Below are positions 17,192 to 25,484 of a stretch of 64,000 nucleotides of DNA, piece by piece. Each line of letters opens with the position of its first letter. The stretch's first letter is position 1. The position numbers and the translations under genes were made by a program. This stretch comes from Desulforamulus putei DSM 12395. Its GTDB lineage: Bacteria > Bacillota > Desulfotomaculia > Desulfotomaculales > Desulfotomaculaceae. The notes beneath the pieces were generated by a model that was not told where the DNA came from, searched no databases, and saw only the letters and a list, made by a program, of their open reading frames with translations. Location: positions 1 through 64,000 of the forward strand of contig NZ_FQUY01000008.1 of assembly GCF_900129195.1 (NCBI RefSeq). The letters run 5' to 3'.

Positions 17192-17935
17192 ATGTTCTTC
17201 TCGGTAACAAAAAAGATTCTCCTTGGCTCCTTTATCACAGTTTTATTTTGCTTAACGGTTATTGGTCCCACCGGTCTTAAAGTTGCTCTGGGAAGCAAAG
17301 CGATTTATCGAAAAGAAACAGACGATAAAATTGTGGCTCTAACCTTTGATGACGGCCCGGACCCCCGGTACACCGTTCCCATTCTTGATACGTTAAAGAA
17401 ATATCAAGCGCCGGCCACCTTTTTTATGGTAGGCAATAATGTAAAAGCCTATCCCGAAATTGCCAGAAAAATCGTTGCAGAAGGCCATGAAGTGGGCAAC
17501 CATACCATGACGCACCCCAGGCTTACCGATGTGACTCCGGAGGAAGCCTTTGTCGAAATAGAAAGCGCCTATCAAACCATTATTGATGTAACAGGCGCCG
17601 TGCCTGTGTATTTTCGCTCCCCGAAGGGCCTGACGACAGATTATGTTGAAAAAACGGCTGCCTCCCTGGGCATGAAGGAAATTCTCTGGACGGTGACCAT
17701 AGAAAACCGTTCTGCCACAACGCCGGAAGAAATGGCCGATCGAGTATTAAAAAAGGTAAAACCCGGCTATATTATCTTGCTGCATGACGGCCGACTTGAC
17801 AGAATGAAAACCGTCGAGGCCCTCCCTTTGTTACTCAATGGTCTGAAGGAGAAAGGATATACAGTGGTCCCATTAGCACAATTGTTAAAATGGGATCACA
17901 AAGAAGATATGGTGTCCTATGACCCGATGGATTAA
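17192..17935 (+). CDS. Polysaccharide deacetylase (CE4, PdaB-like)
   Basis: A 247-aa CE4 enzyme with an N-terminal membrane anchor or signal peptide (residues 5-30), motif 1 TFDDGPDP, motif 2 NHTMTHP (metal His pair), YFRSPKG for motif 3 and IILLHDGR at the end. It resembles the catalytic half of the protein at 11984-13327 closely (DGPDPRYT is identical) but has no C-terminal extension. It probably deacetylates peptidoglycan or spore-cortex muramic residues outside the cell. ATG at 17192 follows an unusually G-rich AAAAGGGGGGGG. Confidence 0.87.
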   Translation: MFFSVTKKILLGSFITVLFCLTVIGPTGLKVALGSKAIYRKETDDKIVALTFDDGPDPRYTVPILDTLKKYQAPATFFMVGNNVKAYPEIARKIVAEGHEVGNHTMTHPRLTDVTPEEAFVEIESAYQTIIDVTGAVPVYFRSPKGLTTDYVEKTAASLGMKEILWTVTIENRSATTPEEMADRVLKKVKPGYIILLHDGRLDRMKTVEALPLLLNGLKEKGYTVVPLAQLLKWDHKEDMVSYDPMD

Positions 17936-18548
17936 TAAGATCGCACAGTAAGTCCGGTTCCCTTATACCCTTCGGGCACAGGATATCCCCCTGATACAGG
18001 TAGCGTGCTTTGATTATTCTAATTCTCTGTCGACAAGGCCAAAATATGGTCAGGCCTCATTTCATCGTAAAGCATGAAAAACCCCGTTTATCACAAATAA
18101 ACGGGGTTGGTTTTGTCATAATAAACAGTATAAAATTGTGTATACAAAAAACACAAAAAGGGTTGTAATAATTAAGAGTTTGTGCTAGTATCAAGGCAAA
18201 ATTCCCAGCTAAACAGAGATAGCCAAGGCTATGCGCGCCCTGGTAAAAACATAATATATAGTGTTACATGAATCACTTTGACAACATTCATTAGTTGTCA
18301 CTACCTTCACGATTATTGTAGCACTCAGGTGGCGCATTGACAAGGGGTTTTGGGGAATTTTTTTAGTAGAATTTCAGGGGGGGTGTTGCTCCTACTCGGT
18401 TATCAAATCCTTAAACAATTTGTCACTTGCAGGTTTGAGGTGTTCCGCTTTGAGGGCAACCTGATGACAACCAACGTACAGGAAGAGTTTCCCTTTTGCG
18501 TCCCGGTTCCGGTTTTCTGAGACTATAATAATCGTGGGGGGATTTGTT
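17936..18548. other. Gene-free stretch with one terminator
   Basis: About 610 bases without a convincing gene. It contains the terminator at 18080-18114. Around 18215-18230 is a short hairpin (ATAGCC/GGCTAT). An in-frame stretch from about 18387 to 18524 gives only 45 codons with poor composition and is not called. TGCTTT near 18007 and AAAGCA near 18069 could pair to enclose a structured RNA, but I recognise no riboswitch. Confidence 0.5.
18080..18114 (+). terminator. Terminator downstream of the CE4 gene
   Basis: A perfect 12-bp stem AACCCCGTTTAT (18080-18091) with its complement (18097-18108), followed by GGTTTT. It lies about 145 nt after the deacetylase stop. Confidence 0.75.
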
Positions 18549-18701
18549 ATGACAATGAATGATTTTGCCGCATGGGCCCAGGCAAAAATGGATAAATGCA
18601 ACGTTCATGATGAGATTGAAACCAGTAAACTCATCGTGGAGATCATGAAAAAATTCTTTGCCATCGGCCGGGAAGAACAAGAAAACTCTGAAGTTAATTA
18701 A
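18549..18701 (+). CDS. Small hypothetical protein (50 aa)
   Basis: A 50-aa ORF beginning MTMNDFAAWAQAKMDKCN and ending REEQENSEVN, with a GGGGGG ribosome site seven bases before the ATG. The protein is acidic, amphipathic and soluble, with one Cys. No known family is recognised. It stands alone on the plus strand between a deacetylase and the leftward qmoB gene. The good ribosome site and even codon use support it; its size limits confidence. Confidence 0.55.
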   Translation: MTMNDFAAWAQAKMDKCNVHDEIETSKLIVEIMKKFFAIGREEQENSEVN

Positions 18702-18762
18702 CATATAACCAAAGTGCTTGTGCTGCCTGATTAACTACACCATAGGTATCTTTGTGAATATA

Positions 18763-18936
18763 TTTGGCCATTAGCTTTTAACCTTTAGCCATTGGCTTTT
18801 GGTTATTGGTTATTGGCCTTTAAACTTTGTGGTATCCTAAAGAAATACCTAAGAGACCAACAACCAAAAACCGACCCGAAAGACTTACCCAAAATAAAAG
18901 CCAAAGGTTAATGGCCAATGGCTAAAGGCCGAACCA
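18763..18936. repeat. Large imperfect inverted repeat (MITE-like or long stem-loop)
   Basis: The 15-mer CCTTTAGCCATTGGC (18782-18796) has an exact inverted copy at 18914-18928. Further pairs nest inside: 18801-18816 with 18858-18873 (14 of 16 complementary) and GGTAT/ATACC at 18831-18849. The arms are built from repeats of 'TTGGC' and 'GGTTATT'. There is no coding capacity. It could be a miniature element or simple-repeat decay between qmoB and the small gene. Confidence 0.65.
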
Positions 18937-18963
18937 AAACTTATACTATCTGATACAGAAAGT

Positions 18964-18985
18964 AAACCCCGCTGATGCGGGGTTT
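18964..18985 (-). terminator. Terminator of the qmo operon
   Basis: AAACCCCGC (18964-18972) pairs perfectly with GCGGGGTTT (18977-18985) around a 4-nt loop; the minus-strand continuation is TTTACTTTC. It sits 18 nt after the qmoB stop. Confidence 0.75.
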
Positions 18986-19003
18986 TACTTTACTTATTTT
19001 GGA

Positions 19004-21190
19004 TTAGAAACCCTTCATCGGGTTAGGACCGAATTCCTCAAGATCTTCAGCGAACTTGTCAATGATCTTGGGCAGTTCTGCATAATCCATAATACTGATT
19101 TGGATCATACGAACTCGTTCAGATTCCAAGCCAAGGCGGTCCAGAGTTTCGGAAACCTTGGAAAGACGGATTTCAGCCAGCTCAGAGCCCTTCATGAAGT
19201 GGCACTGATAGTCCTCACCGTGTTTGCAGCCCAGCAGCAGTACGCCGTCAAAACCCTTGGACATGGAGTCGGCAACCCATACCAGGTTCAAGGAACCAAG
19301 GCATCTTACGGGAACGATACGTACCCAGGAGTTGTACTTCAGACGGTTGATACCGGCCATATCCAGGGCGGGTATGGCGTCGTTTTCACAGGCCAGGATG
19401 AGAATTCTCGGTTTTTCTTCGTCCTCTTCAGGAACCTCTACGGCCTTCACCATGTTACCGATCATACCCACTGAGTAGTTCTTGAAGGAGATAATCCGCT
19501 CGGGGCAAGCGCCCATACAGGTACCGCATCTTCTGCAGCGGGTCGGGTTGGGCAGCGGGTTGCCCTTGGCATCTTCGTTAATGGCGCCGAAGGGACACTC
19601 TTCAGTACATCTCTTGCACTGGGTGCAGCGCTGTAAAGCAAACTCAGGATAGGACAGGTCACCGCTTCTGGGATGAACGGCTGCCCCGCCGGCAGTGGCT
19701 TCCACGCACTGGATGGCCTTTAAGGCAGCGCCGGTGGCATCGCTAACGGCCTTGGCCATATCCATGGGAGCCCTTACACTACCGCAGGCATAAATGCCGG
19801 TACGGCGAGTTTCATAGGGGAAGCAGATAAAGTGAGAATCCGGGAAACCATATTTCAAGTTGGGCAGTTCGGGACCCTGTCTGTATTGCAGGTTCAAAAT
19901 CTTTTCTGCCGCTTCCTGGGTAGCAGCAGCTTCAGCGGCAGCGTCTCCCTCACCGGCAGCAGCTACAATAGCTTCCGTAGCCTTGGTGGTAGGAATCATA
20001 CCGTTGGCAAGAACTACCAGATCGATATCTTCCACACGTGCAGTGCCGCCCAGCAAGATGTCTTCAGATTCAACAACCAGCTTGCCGCCGGCTTCGGTAA
20101 TACCTTTGATATCACCCTTTATAAATACAGCGCCGGTTTCCTGGGCAGCCTTGTAGAAATGTTCATACTGTCCGGAACTACGGATGTCTTTGTAGAACAC
20201 ATAGGCCATAGCCTCAGGGGCCAGTTCTTTTAATATGATTGTTTGCTTTAAGGTTTCAACGCAGCAAGCTGCGGAACAATAGGGCAGACGCTCGGGGTCT
20301 CTGGAACCGGCGCACTGAATAAAGGCAACCTTTTTAGCGCCAATATTACCGGCCTTCGCCATTGCTTCAAATTGAGCATGGGTAATAACATTGGGGTACT
20401 TGCCATAGCCCAGATGGTCCAGTTGAGCAACATTATCCTTAGATCCGGTGGCCAGAATAATAGCGCCAACTCTTTCAGCTACTATATTGCCCCCCTGGTT
20501 AATTTCGGCATCAAACATACCCGGGCCGCCGGCAATTTTCTCGATAACAGCTCCGGTATAGACCTTAATGTTAGCATTGGCTTCGATTTCAGCAATACGT
20601 CCGGCAACATTAGGATCTTCAGGAGTTGTAAAGGGAGCAGCCATCGGCGTGGTTTTGTAAACCTTGTTTAACCAGCCGCCAAGGGTAGCTTCTTTTTCTA
20701 CCAGCACAACAGGATAACCGGCTTTAGCAGACTCCAGAGCAGCAGTCATCCCGGCCAGACCACCGCCTACAACCAGAACGGCCTTGGAAAGATTTTCGCC
20801 CAGGTAAGGTGTAGGAACTTCGCCGGCCTTCACTTTTTCAATGCCCATGCGAATTTGGTCTTCGGCCAGCATTTGGGTGTCTTCGTCATTAGGTTCGTGG
20901 CTCCAGATGCACTGTTCACGAAGGTTCACACGGTCCAGGAAAACACCGGGGAATCTAAATACATCAGCATTAACACGGCTGGAGCAGGCAGCAATAATTA
21001 CGCCGTCCAGACCTTGTCCTTCAATTTCAGCTTTAATTAAGTCAACACCTTCTGCAGAGCAAAGGTAATTGTGTTCTTTGCAAACCGGCACTTTATATTC
21101 CTTGGCTGCTACTTTGGTTAAAGCCGCTGCATCGAGGGCTTCGCCAATGCCGCAACCGGTGCAAAGGAAAAATCCTAGTTTTTTTGCCAT
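19004..21190 (-). CDS. qmoB: QmoB: HdrA/MvhD-like electron-transfer flavoprotein
   Basis: A 728-aa soluble Fe-S flavoprotein of the quinone-interacting oxidoreductase linked to APS reductase. The N-terminal Cys-rich HdrA segment (FLCTGCGIGEAL) precedes a FAD Rossmann fold (VLVVGGGLAGMTAA). A second nucleotide region carries FIQCAGSRD. Two [4Fe-4S] motifs follow (CTQCKRCTEECP and CRRCGTCMGACP). The C-terminal MvhD-type domain includes ILACENDA, PVRCLGS and GCKHGEDYQC. It starts 4 nt after the qmoA stop, with its ribosome site (GAGGGGGT) inside the qmoA end. Probably works with QmoA and HdrCB to move electrons to AprAB. Confidence 0.93.
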   Translation of the reverse strand: MAKKLGFFLCTGCGIGEALDAAALTKVAAKEYKVPVCKEHNYLCSAEGVDLIKAEIEGQGLDGVIIAACSSRVNADVFRFPGVFLDRVNLREQCIWSHEPNDEDTQMLAEDQIRMGIEKVKAGEVPTPYLGENLSKAVLVVGGGLAGMTAALESAKAGYPVVLVEKEATLGGWLNKVYKTTPMAAPFTTPEDPNVAGRIAEIEANANIKVYTGAVIEKIAGGPGMFDAEINQGGNIVAERVGAIILATGSKDNVAQLDHLGYGKYPNVITHAQFEAMAKAGNIGAKKVAFIQCAGSRDPERLPYCSAACCVETLKQTIILKELAPEAMAYVFYKDIRSSGQYEHFYKAAQETGAVFIKGDIKGITEAGGKLVVESEDILLGGTARVEDIDLVVLANGMIPTTKATEAIVAAAGEGDAAAEAAATQEAAEKILNLQYRQGPELPNLKYGFPDSHFICFPYETRRTGIYACGSVRAPMDMAKAVSDATGAALKAIQCVEATAGGAAVHPRSGDLSYPEFALQRCTQCKRCTEECPFGAINEDAKGNPLPNPTRCRRCGTCMGACPERIISFKNYSVGMIGNMVKAVEVPEEDEEKPRILILACENDAIPALDMAGINRLKYNSWVRIVPVRCLGSLNLVWVADSMSKGFDGVLLLGCKHGEDYQCHFMKGSELAEIRLSKVSETLDRLGLESERVRMIQISIMDYAELPKIIDKFAEDLEEFGPNPMKGF

Positions 21191-21194
21191 TGTC

Positions 21195-22442
21195 TTACCC
21201 CCTCACTGAAGATTGAATGGCTTTAATGACAGCGGCTGTGGCACCTTGTACGGAGGATGCAACATCGCCCGGCTTGGCCACACAACCGGCAGCATAGATA
21301 CCAGGCACAGAACCGCTTAATACAAAACCATCTACATCATAGGCAACTGCAGCAGGAACTTTGGCAACGGCAGTGGCAGGCGCCATACCGGTGGCCAGAA
21401 CTACCAAATCGTACTTCAGCTCAGTGATTTCCTGAGTGATCTGGTTTTCGGCCAGAACAATAACATCTTTGGTTTCGGGATCTTCCTTAATTTCAGAAGG
21501 CTTACCCTTAATCATGGTGATGTCATATTCTTTTATCTTGTTATAGAAATCTTCGTGCTTACCCATAGCACGGATATCCATATAATAAATGGTTACCTTA
21601 GCATCAGGGTACTGTTTCTTAACGTAGCTGATTTGCTTCAGCGTGGCCATACAGCAAACAGAAGAACAGGCCTTTTGATGGTTTTCATCGCGGGAGCCGG
21701 CACACTGAACAAAGGCAATATTCTTAGGCTCTTTTCCGTCAGAAGGACGTACAATCTTACCTGCAGTGGGTCCGGTAAGAGCAGCCAGTCTTTCCATCAT
21801 AAGATTGGAGATGGCATTGGCCACGGTGCCGCTACCGTAGTTAGCAAGCTTTTCTACGGGATAGGAATCCCAACCGGTGGCCCAAATGACTGCGCCAACG
21901 TTCAGTTTCATTGTTTTGGCGCCCATGGCCAGATCAACAGCCTTAAATTCGCATACTTCTGCGCACTTGCCGCAGGAGGCGCCGTTACAGGCGGTGCTGT
22001 CAATAACATATTTCATGGGGAAGGCAAAGGGCTGGGGCAAATAGACAGCTTTCGTTTTGGACAGACCAAAGTTGAAATCATCTGCCCTTTCTACCGGACA
22101 TACCTCTGCGCATTTTCCGCAGCCGGTGCAGCCGTCAGTAATATAACGAGGATTGATCTTTACGGTAACATCAAAGTTACCTTCCTGGCCGGAGATATTT
22201 TCAACTTTGGCCATGGTGATAACTCTGATTTTAGGATTTTTCTTTATTCTCTGGAAGTTAATTTCCAGACCGCAGTTCGGTGGGCACAGTTTGGGGAAAT
22301 ACTCGTTAATTTGGGAAACTTTACCGCCCAGGTAAGGGTTCTTTTCTACCAAGAACACCTCGTAACCCACTTCGGCGGCTTCCACAGCAGCGGTAATACC
22401 ACTGATACCGCCACCAACCACTAATATGCTTTTATTTGCCAT
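21195..22442 (-). CDS. qmoA: QmoA: HdrA-like Fe-S flavoprotein
   Basis: A 415-aa HdrA-type flavoprotein. The FAD-binding glycine motif is LVVGGGISGITAA (about 6-18). A Cys cluster follows (YFPKLCPPNCGLE), then two [4Fe-4S]-type motifs (CTGCGKCAEVCP and CNGASCGKCAEVC). A second HdrA signature FVQCAGSRDE and SSVCCMATLKQ come later. In sulfate reducers QmoA pairs with QmoB to couple the membrane pool to APS reductase. ATG at 22442 behind GGGAGTG. It follows aprA after a 252-nt gap holding two hairpins, so transcription may read through from aprBA. Confidence 0.93.
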   Translation of the reverse strand: MANKSILVVGGGISGITAAVEAAEVGYEVFLVEKNPYLGGKVSQINEYFPKLCPPNCGLEINFQRIKKNPKIRVITMAKVENISGQEGNFDVTVKINPRYITDGCTGCGKCAEVCPVERADDFNFGLSKTKAVYLPQPFAFPMKYVIDSTACNGASCGKCAEVCEFKAVDLAMGAKTMKLNVGAVIWATGWDSYPVEKLANYGSGTVANAISNLMMERLAALTGPTAGKIVRPSDGKEPKNIAFVQCAGSRDENHQKACSSVCCMATLKQISYVKKQYPDAKVTIYYMDIRAMGKHEDFYNKIKEYDITMIKGKPSEIKEDPETKDVIVLAENQITQEITELKYDLVVLATGMAPATAVAKVPAAVAYDVDGFVLSGSVPGIYAAGCVAKPGDVASSVQGATAAVIKAIQSSVRG

Positions 22443-22694
22443 TTTCTCACTCCCTAGTCCAGTTGTGGGTTAAAAAGCCATTGGATAGGTGATTACAATT
22501 ACAAGAAATATAAAAACTTGCATACCCTGCCAGGAATAAAACATAAAACCAGGCGCCATGAGGACACCTGGATTTCCGGGCCCTTAAAGCGCGTTGCACC
22601 CAGGCCGTTTCACTCATTAATGATGAGCCCGTGGCCGTAGTTGGCCACGGGCCTTTAAACTATTCAGCTATTCTTGTTTCACCTGAAGGACTGA
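22443..22694 (-). promoter_or_regulatory. aprA-qmoA spacer with two hairpins
   Basis: The spacer contains CCAGGCG (22549-22555) pairing with CACCTGG (22566-22572, one G-T pair), and a perfect 10-bp GCCCGTGGCC stem (22627-22636 with 22643-22652). Neither is followed by T-runs on the minus strand, so they look like mRNA-processing or stabilising stems rather than full terminators. No clear promoter was seen for qmoA. Confidence 0.5.
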
Positions 22695-24569
22695 TTAGTC
22701 AACCAGACGGATGATGGGACGCTTGATCATTTCCCACTCACCGGTCTTAGCATCGTACTTGCAGTTGCAGAATACTTCCCAATCTTCCTTCAGTTTGGGC
22801 TCGTCAGCACGGAAGTAGTAGCCGGGCCAACGGGTTTCTTCACGGAACAGTACGGTGCGGATGTGGGATTCAGCTTGCAGAGTTCTGTGTTTGTTTTCCC
22901 AGCATCTCATTAATTCATGCAGGTTGCGGGCAGCGAGTTTTTCGCTGTCTTCTTTCAGCATGAGCAGGTACTCAAGGCCTTTTTCCAGCAGAGCCTTGCT
23001 GGTGGTGAAGTTAGCTACAACACCGCCGGCATACTCGTCCATTAGCTTCTGCAGACGGAACATATACTGTCTGGGCAGAATGTAGTTGGGGTTGGTTTCA
23101 GGATCGGTGGTGAAACCACTGAATTCTTCCCAAACTGCCAGAGGCTTCAGAATTTCAGCCTTCAGAGCTTCGATAGTGGCATCGTCGATGTTGGGCTCCT
23201 GGTTATTTTCTACTACAAAGCGAACGGCGGATTTACCGGCAATACGACCTTCGGCGTGGGAACCGGAGGAGAACTTGTGGCTAGAAGCACCGGAAGCGTC
23301 GCCGGCAGCAAACAGACCTTTAACGGTGGTCATGTTGGTGTAACCCCACTGGTATTCCGGAGGAGCGATATCAGCAGGACCGGATACCCAAGCACCGGAA
23401 GCGCCGGAGTGAGAACCGATGAAGTAAGGTTCAGCAGCAGCGATTTCGGAAGCTTTTTCTTCAGGCGCAATGTTGCAAGCAGCCCACAGGATAGCCTGAG
23501 AAACGGTCATATCGAGGAAGTCTTCCCAAGCCTCGCTTTCCAGTTCCTTCATTTTCTTCTTGAAGGCCTTGGGATCGTCTTCGTATTTCTTAGCTAAGTT
23601 AGCGATAGCTTCAGCAGTCTGCATGTAGATGGGGCCTTTGCCTTCAGCTACATCCAGCATACCGAGGTAGTTACGCAGGTTAGCGGGGATGGGCTTAACT
23701 TGGCCATAGGGACCCCAGTTAGCCAGTTCGTCTTTACGGGTTACCATGTACTCTTCGCCTAGGGCGTTGGTAGCGCGGGATTTGAAGAGCAGGAACCAAG
23801 CGCCTACAGGACCGTAAGCATCCTTGAAGCGTACGGGGATGAAGCGAACTTCCTGGCAGGTCATTTCAGCGCCGGCCTTCATGGTGAAGTAAGCGGAGGA
23901 ACCGGAGCTGAACGGAGGATACCAGGAACGGCCCAGACCTTCACCGGTGGAACGGGGCTTGAATACGCCTACGGCGCCGCCCATAGCAACGATAACGGCT
24001 TTAGCCTTGAATACGTATACTTTTTCTTCACGGGTGCTGAAACCAATAGCGCCGGCGATTCTGTCGCCATCCATGATGGGTTCACAGATGTAAACGCGCT
24101 CGTAGATGTTGTCGGTGCCAAGAGCATTCTTAGCAGCTTCGGCAACGATTACCTTGTAGGATTCACCGTTCAGCATGATCTGCCAGCGGCCACCACGAAC
24201 GTAGTTGCCGTCTTCGTTCTTCCAAATGGGCAGACCCCATTTTTCGAACAGGTGAACGGAAGAGTCAACGTGACGGGCAATGTCAGCGACCTGGTCATCA
24301 CGAGCGATGCCCATTAAGTCGTTCTTAACATATCTTACATAATCTTCAACGGTGTTTTCGCCTTTAGCAATACCCAGATACTGGTTGATAGCGGACAGAC
24401 CCATGGCAACAGCGCCGGAACGGTCCATAGCAGCCTTGTCAACCAGAGTAACTTTTAAACCGTTTTTCTTGGCCCAGTAGGAAGCTTCTACGGCTGCGCC
24501 GCAAGCTGCCATACCGCCACCGAGGATCAGAATGTCGGTATTCACAACTACAGTTTCAAAGTTCGGCAT
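22695..24569 (-). CDS. aprA: APS reductase alpha subunit
   Basis: A 624-aa flavoprotein subunit that reduces adenylylsulfate (APS) to sulfite and AMP in the cytoplasm. The FAD motif DILILGGGMAACGAA is near the N-terminus, followed by VDKAAMDRSGAVAMGLSA as in AprA. Family segments include RGGRWQIMLNGESYK, CQEVRFIPVRFKDAYGPVG and GLFAAGDASGASSHKFSSG. The length equals characterised dissimilatory AprA. ATG at 24569 with GGAGGAGG upstream, 34 nt after aprB. Codons are strongly biased (GCC, GAA, AAG, TAC), as expected for an abundant enzyme. Confidence 0.97.
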   Translation of the reverse strand: MPNFETVVVNTDILILGGGMAACGAAVEASYWAKKNGLKVTLVDKAAMDRSGAVAMGLSAINQYLGIAKGENTVEDYVRYVKNDLMGIARDDQVADIARHVDSSVHLFEKWGLPIWKNEDGNYVRGGRWQIMLNGESYKVIVAEAAKNALGTDNIYERVYICEPIMDGDRIAGAIGFSTREEKVYVFKAKAVIVAMGGAVGVFKPRSTGEGLGRSWYPPFSSGSSAYFTMKAGAEMTCQEVRFIPVRFKDAYGPVGAWFLLFKSRATNALGEEYMVTRKDELANWGPYGQVKPIPANLRNYLGMLDVAEGKGPIYMQTAEAIANLAKKYEDDPKAFKKKMKELESEAWEDFLDMTVSQAILWAACNIAPEEKASEIAAAEPYFIGSHSGASGAWVSGPADIAPPEYQWGYTNMTTVKGLFAAGDASGASSHKFSSGSHAEGRIAGKSAVRFVVENNQEPNIDDATIEALKAEILKPLAVWEEFSGFTTDPETNPNYILPRQYMFRLQKLMDEYAGGVVANFTTSKALLEKGLEYLLMLKEDSEKLAARNLHELMRCWENKHRTLQAESHIRTVLFREETRWPGYYFRADEPKLKEDWEVFCNCKYDAKTGEWEMIKRPIIRLVD

Positions 24570-24603
24570 TATATTAACCTCCTCCGATAGTTAGTTATAT
24601 AAA

Positions 24604-25047
24604 TTACTTCTTCAGACCAGGAAGTTCAGCAGTACCGATGGAGTAGGGCTCGGTGAACAGAAGCGGGCTGTTCAGGTCTTCTTGGTCTACAGTGTAGCCG
24701 CCATCGGGTTGAGCAGTACCTTCAGCGGTAGTACGGATGGGGAACTTGAAGCGCTTCAGTTGGCCGTTACGGAATTTAACGGTCCACATAATGCTGTCGG
24801 AGCTTCTGAGAGGTACGCAGCTGGCGCCCATGGGAACGAAGTCAGCATAACCACGAACGTCGATAGCCTGCTGAGGGCAAATCTTAACGCAGCAGTAGCA
24901 CTCCCAGCACTGGGAAGTATCACGGTTGTAGGCTTTCATTTTTTCTTTGTCCAGAACCATCAAGTCGTTGGGGCAGATGTACATGCAAGCGGTTTTGTCC
25001 TGACCTTTGCAACCATCGCACTTTTCAGCAATTACAAAGCTAGGCAT
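24604..25047 (-). CDS. aprB: APS reductase beta subunit
   Basis: A 147-aa ferredoxin-like subunit carrying two [4Fe-4S] clusters. The first set is CDGCKGQDKTACMYICP (with the extra spacer typical of AprB), the second CWECYCCVKICP. The C-terminal tail embraces AprA in known structures. It passes electrons from the Qmo side to the FAD of AprA. ATG at 25047 behind GGGAGGT. It is the first gene after a long (437 nt) leader containing a predicted promoter and a strong hairpin. Confidence 0.97.
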   Translation of the reverse strand: MPSFVIAEKCDGCKGQDKTACMYICPNDLMVLDKEKMKAYNRDTSQCWECYCCVKICPQQAIDVRGYADFVPMGASCVPLRSSDSIMWTVKFRNGQLKRFKFPIRTTAEGTAQPDGGYTVDQEDLNSPLLFTEPYSIGTAELPGLKK

Positions 25048-25299
25048 TTTTTTACCTCCCTATTGCTAATTTTTAAAGACTTTCGTCTTTAATCCATATT
25101 CATTGAGCATAGTTATTAAGTGTCTCTTGCAACAGAACTTGTCTCCCTACCGCCGGTGAGCGGATTCTCAAATGATCTCGTTCGGAAAACACCGAATGGG
25201 TATATTGACAGAAAACTCACGCACTTCAGGCAAATGCCTCCGGGGCCTACCACCTCCTCTTTTCTGGTACCATATCACCAGCAGCAAGGTGTATATGCC

Positions 25300-25344
25300 G
25301 TTGGTATAGTGCCAGCCAGGGGCTGCACTATACCAACATTTTTT
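25300..25344 (+). promoter_or_regulatory. Strong stem-loop in the aprBA leader
   Basis: GTTGGTATAGTGC (25300-25312) has a perfect inverted copy (25325-25337), with AGCC/GGCT pairing inside after a one-base bulge. A T-run (25339-25344) follows on the plus strand, so in form it is a rightward terminator. On the leftward aprBA mRNA it would be a leader stem with no T-run. Confidence 0.65.
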
Positions 25345-25413
25345 ATTCCACCGGTAATGCCAAGTCTTATCTTGTCAACTGCTTGACAGAATCATTTTGT
25401 CGAACGCTGTAGA

Positions 25414-25442
25414 ATGTTAATTAGTTATTAAACAATATTCAA
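25414..25442 (-). promoter_or_regulatory. Predicted promoter of aprBA
   Basis: Minus strand TTGAAT (25437-25442), 17 bp, TAACAT (25414-25419). The start site would be near 25407, giving a leader of about 360 nt. It is moderate in match but correctly placed just after the sat stop. Confidence 0.5.
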
Positions 25443-25484
25443 TTTTAAAACATTCCACAGGCCGGCAGGGGCATCAAGTACCAA

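Noticed and set aside
17936-18075. Possible riboswitch downstream of the CE4 gene
   Set aside because: Short complementary words exist but no known riboswitch core is recognisable, and it lies after a gene rather than before one.
18387-18524. 45-codon rightward frame after a G-rich tract
   Set aside because: GTG/TTG start directly on the G-tract and poor composition; the real small gene starts at 18549.
21555-22424. 289-codon rightward ORF
   Set aside because: Shadow of qmoA; the minus frame has clear FAD and Fe-S motifs.
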